This document shows, piece by piece, positions 59,635 to 64,000 of a stretch of 64,000 nt of DNA (its first letter is position 1; each line of letters begins with the position of its first letter). Location: the NCBI GenBank assembly GCA_900541975.1, contig UQLR01000008.1:35499-99498 (forward strand), read 5' to 3'. The notes under the pieces were generated by a model, which was not told where the DNA came from, did no database searches, and worked only from the letters and a program-made list of their open reading frames with translations. The translations under genes were made by a program, and so were the position numbers. Source of the DNA: an uncultured Oscillospiraceae bacterium. GTDB lineage: Bacteria > Bacillota > Clostridia > Oscillospirales > Acutalibacteraceae.

Positions 59635-60174
59635 TTAATCTTCAATATCTCTGGTAAAGCATCTGGTAATTGCTGCAATACCGCCGGCAATCAAGATAAA
59701 GCCGCTTAAGAAGCTGGTTGTTCCAACTGCTGTAATCACCGGGTTGCAGAATACGGCGATGCCGCCAATAATACAGATAATGCCCCAGGTGGTCAGCCAG
59801 CCCCAGCCTTTTGCCCCCAGTTTATGCAGGTCAAAGGAACGGATCGTCTCGGAAATACCCGAAAACAGCAACCACAGCCCAAGAAAGGTTGAAATTGCAA
59901 TGGCGAACAGCCCTTCGTTGTATCTGCTAAAACAGATCAGCGCGCCCAAAATCAGGGATAAAAGCCCATCTGCAAGGATCCAGCCCGCACCCATCATAAC
60001 CTTGCTTGTTCGGGCATAGGCAATCATACTTATAATACCGGAAATAATCAACGCCGCTCCAAAAATCACTTCCGTTACAACGTATGCTGAAAGCGGGTTA
60101 AAAAACGCCGCGCATCCCCCCAATATTAAAACAATACCGGTGATTACCCACAGCACTTTTACAAACGTGTTCAT
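59635..60174 (-). CDS. HdeD/DUF308-family membrane protein
   Basis: A 179-residue protein with about six hydrophobic helices arranged as short repeats, typical of DUF308/HdeD (LILGGCAAFFNPL, GLWLLFSGISETIRSF and IIGGIAVFCNPV). HdeD is linked to acid resistance in E. coli; the role in Firmicutes is unknown. The ATG at 60174 follows GGAGGAGG. Confidence 0.85.
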   Translation of the reverse strand: MNTFVKVLWVITGIVLILGGCAAFFNPLSAYVVTEVIFGAALIISGIISMIAYARTSKVMMGAGWILADGLLSLILGALICFSRYNEGLFAIAISTFLGLWLLFSGISETIRSFDLHKLGAKGWGWLTTWGIICIIGGIAVFCNPVITAVGTTSFLSGFILIAGGIAAITRCFTRDIED

Positions 60175-60309
60175 AGTTTCCTCCTCCAAACAAAAGTTTT
60201 ATAACAGAACGTCTGCTTATAATATACCATACGGTAAAATTTGTGTAAAGAAAAACCTTCTGAAAATACAGCCAAAAAACGGAAGAATTCTTTGTGCTAT
60301 CCGCCGTTT

Positions 60310-62004
<1,695 letters not shown>

Positions 62005-62046
62005 AAAAACCTCTCCTCTCTTCTGTTGCCCGCAAACGGTTTTATG

Positions 62047-63507
62047 TCATTGCACTTCCAGCTTTTCAAGGCCCAGGCGCATTCTGCGCAGGGATTCTTC
62101 CCGCCCAAGTATGTCCAAAATCTCCACCGCGCCGCCGGGCGTAACCGTTTGCCCGGAAACGGCGATCCGCACCGGCCACATAACCGTGCCGTTTTTGACC
62201 TCTAACGCCTGGGCCAGACCTGTAAGACAATCCCGAATCTTTTCGTGATCCCAGCTTTGCAGGCCGCCAAGCCCTTCAAGCGCCGCTTTCAGCATAACAG
62301 GCGCGTTTTCCAGATTTGTCTTGCTTTTCTTATTGACAAACAGCATTTTGTCATAAGCAGGCTGCCGCACAAAAAATGCAACCAGCTCCGGTATTTGCGT
62401 CAGCTGCGTTACACGCTGCTGCAAAATAGCGGCAAGCTTGCCGTAGTCCGCCGGCGTTTCTCCAAATACCTGCTGCAAATACGGTGCTGCCGCCTGTACA
62501 AACGTCTGCGGCGCCATTGCTTTGATATATTCCGCGTTAAACCAGGCAAGTTTGTCATAATCAAACACAGCCGGCGATTTACTGATTCCCTCTATACAAA
62601 ACGCCTTTTCCAGCTCCGAAAGCGTAAACAATTCCCTGTTGTCCTTTGGGCACCAGCCCAAAAGCGCAATATAATTGACTATAGCCTGCGGCAGATAGCC
62701 CGCTTTTACCAAATCTTCAAAACCGGTCGCCCCATGCCGCTTGGAAAGCTTTGTAATATTGCCCTGGTCGTCTTTCCCCATAATCAGAGGCAAATGGATA
62801 TACACGGGAATTTCCCACCCAAACGCCTGATAAAGCAGGTTGTATTTGGGGGTTGAGCTTAAATATTCGCTCCCCCTGACCACATGCGTAATCCCCATGG
62901 TATGGTCGTCTATTACATTTGCAAAGTTGTAAGTGGGGTAGCCGTCCGCTTTGATCAGAATCTGGTCCTGCAGCTCGCTGTTTTCAACCGTAATACTGCC
63001 GTATACCGCGTCTGTAAAGGTTGTAGCGCCTTCCTTCGGCATTTTTTGCCGGATCACATACGGTACGCCCTGCGCAAGCAGCCGCTCAATTTCCTGCGGC
63101 GGCAGATCCCTGCAGCGGCGGTCGTACCCGCCCCCTGCGTTGTCTTGCTGCAGCGCCTCCAGCCGCTCCTTTGTGCAAAAACAGCGGTAGGCTTTGCCCT
63201 GTTCAACCAGTTGCATGGCATACGGCAGGTACATTTCTCTGCGCTGGCTTTGTATATAAGGGCCGTAATCCCCGCCAACGTCCGGCCCTTCGTCATGCGT
63301 AATCCCAGCCGCCTGCAGCGTATTGTAAATTACGTCTACCGCGCCGTCCACCATACGCTGCTGGTCTGTGTCTTCAATGCGCAGAATAAATTTTCCGCCC
63401 TGCGATTTTGCAATTAAATACTCATAAAGCGCCGTACGCAAATTTCCTACATGCATAAATCCCGTAGGACTTGGCGCAAACCTTGTCCGTACCGTTTTAC
63501 CCGCCAT
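62047..63507 (-). CDS. gltX: Glutamyl-tRNA synthetase
   Basis: A 486-residue class I synthetase with FAPSPTGFMHVGNLRTALY (HIGH-type motif) and KLSKRHGATG (KMSKS-type), plus the C-terminal alpha-helical anticodon domain of bacterial GluRS (rather than the beta-barrel of GlnRS). AAAGGGG precedes the ATG. It is the promoter-proximal gene of the gltX-glnS pair. Confidence 0.95.
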   Translation of the reverse strand: MAGKTVRTRFAPSPTGFMHVGNLRTALYEYLIAKSQGGKFILRIEDTDQQRMVDGAVDVIYNTLQAAGITHDEGPDVGGDYGPYIQSQRREMYLPYAMQLVEQGKAYRCFCTKERLEALQQDNAGGGYDRRCRDLPPQEIERLLAQGVPYVIRQKMPKEGATTFTDAVYGSITVENSELQDQILIKADGYPTYNFANVIDDHTMGITHVVRGSEYLSSTPKYNLLYQAFGWEIPVYIHLPLIMGKDDQGNITKLSKRHGATGFEDLVKAGYLPQAIVNYIALLGWCPKDNRELFTLSELEKAFCIEGISKSPAVFDYDKLAWFNAEYIKAMAPQTFVQAAAPYLQQVFGETPADYGKLAAILQQRVTQLTQIPELVAFFVRQPAYDKMLFVNKKSKTNLENAPVMLKAALEGLGGLQSWDHEKIRDCLTGLAQALEVKNGTVMWPVRIAVSGQTVTPGGAVEILDILGREESLRRMRLGLEKLEVQ

Positions 63508-63565
63508 TGTTTTAAATCCCCTTTAAAAAATTCGCTATACATAAAAGCAAAAGTGTTTGTTGATT

Positions 63566-63593
63566 ATTATACCAAATTTTCCTTATTTTTCAA
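63566..63593 (-). promoter_or_regulatory. Promoter of gltX-glnS
   Basis: Minus strand TTGAAA (63593-63588), 16-bp spacer and perfect TATAAT (63571-63566), about 59 bases upstream of gltX. Confidence 0.78.
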
Positions 63594-63731
63594 ACTTTTT
63601 TTGTTTTCCCGCAAACTTTCTGCGGGGTGCTCTATGCAGGCTTTTATTTTACCCGCCGCTTTCTGCGTTTATATAATTTTCTTTTAATAAATTTTTGTTC
63701 ATTTCTTATGAAAGAAACGAACCAAAGATCA

Positions 63732-63804
63732 CAAAAGGGGGAGGTTGCGATCCTCCCCCTTTTGATACCCCCTCAACCGCCTAAAGGGGGCGTTCCCCCT
63801 TTAG
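63732..63804. repeat. Double G-run hairpin repeat element
   Basis: Hairpin 1: CAAAAGGGGGAGG (63732-63744) with CCTCCCCCTTTTG (63752-63764). Hairpin 2: CTAAAGGGGG (63781-63790) with CCCCCTTTAG (63795-63804). Both are perfect and are separated by a C-rich spacer. The arrangement looks like an intergenic repeat element. No promoter or ORF is supported here; a plus-strand frame across it is judged spurious. Confidence 0.6.
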
Positions 63805-63876
63805 AATCCCCCCATAGGCTTTTTAATACAAAAATTATATGCAATCTAAAAAGTATTTAATTAGACAAAAATTTAT

Positions 63877-63901
63877 AATAGTAGCCACTTTGGCTACTAT
63901 T
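63877..63901. terminator. Perfect 11-bp hairpin upstream of the right-edge gene
   Basis: AATAGTAGCCA (63877-63887) and TGGCTACTATT (63891-63901) with loop CTT. No T-tract follows, so it may be a regulatory stem rather than a terminator. Confidence 0.4.
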
Positions 63902-63989
63902 AAACCGCTGCAAGTTTTTTATGATATAGTAAACATAATAAAATTTAAAGAAAAACGTAAAAACAAATTTGAAGGGAAGACACGGCCTT

Positions 63990-64000
63990 ATGAGCTTTGC
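63990..64000 (+). CDS. First codons of a gene running off the right edge
   Basis: ATG at 63990 opens MSF before the window ends, with GAAGGGAAG about 12-15 nt upstream and an AT-rich promoter-like region (ATGATATAG, CATAATAAAAT) before it. Too little is visible to identify a product. Confidence 0.35.

Noticed and set aside
63627-63860. A 77-codon frame across the G-run hairpins
   Set aside because: It is created by the repeat element (PP-rich translation) and has no start-site support.

Overview
The window is chromosomal DNA from a low-to-mid GC Firmicute of the class Clostridia, probably a gut-type strict anaerobe. This rests on gene content: ThiT with a TPP riboswitch, a YlxM-Ffh-S16-KhpA operon, desulfoferrodoxin, Sua5-CoaE-HflX housekeeping genes, purine-rich Shine-Dalgarno sites, frequent TTG/GTG starts and many hairpin plus T-tract terminators. 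Genus cannot be assigned from the sequence alone.

Layout. 1-5.4 kb: end of a DUF1015-like gene, riboswitch-controlled thiT (minus), the ylxM-ffh-rpsP-khpA operon under a consensus promoter, and an Lsa-type ABC-F gene behind a leader-peptide/terminator attenuator. 5.4-12.1 kb (minus): DUF1905, M18 aminopeptidase, lytic transglycosylase, coaE, sua5, prfA, DUF951, hflX. 12.2-14.6 kb: nadB-nadC. 14.8-23.7 kb: acpP, then aromatic amino acid genes aroE-aroK and aroF-tyrA-aroB-aroA-aroC-pheA. The aroF block is preceded by a previously unlisted 31-codon leader ORF packed with Phe, Tyr and Trp codons and by a terminator, which is the architecture of ribosome-mediated attenuation.

23.76-34.35 kb: an integrated element of about 10.6 kb. 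It carries a large serine recombinase, a TnpW-like small protein, a complete type I restriction-modification operon (XRE regulator, hsdM, hsdS, hsdR) and a tyrosine integrase. It sits inside the loop of the pheA terminator: the two perfectly complementary arms of that terminator now lie on opposite sides of the element, each 17 nt from one arm of an inverted repeat that would form attP. Within the restriction operon, a 446-bp cassette with 35-bp imperfect terminal inverted repeats, encoding an S23-type four-helix-bundle protein, has landed between hsdS and hsdR. It supplies the hsdS stop codon and the hsdR start codon.

34.4-47.3 kb: EamA transporter, D-lactate dehydrogenase-like protein, desulfoferrodoxin, ADP-ribosylglycohydrolase, membrane proteins, YbaK, MgtE with a long leader containing an upstream ORF, an unrecognised protein, glycolytic pgk-tpiA-gpmI, and trmL. 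47.3-57.9 kb (minus): a complete arginine pathway argG-argH-argC-argJ-argB-GNAT-argD-argF followed by nadA and mnmA, with a candidate ArgR box upstream of argG. 58.2-64 kb: a flavin reductase behind a 28-bp palindromic operator, a FabG-like reductase, an HdeD-like membrane protein, and the gltX-glnS pair. The right end holds G-run hairpin repeats and the first codons of another gene.

The genes form coherent modules: chorismate to Phe/Tyr, glutamate to arginine, aspartate to NAD (nadB-nadC and a distant nadA), lower glycolysis, and translation/SRP. Notable absences from expected neighbourhoods are rimM-trmD-rplS after khpA, prmC after prfA, aroD/aroQ in the aro cluster, and gapA/eno next to pgk-tpiA-gpmI. 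No tRNA, rRNA, CRISPR array or classical insertion sequence was seen.
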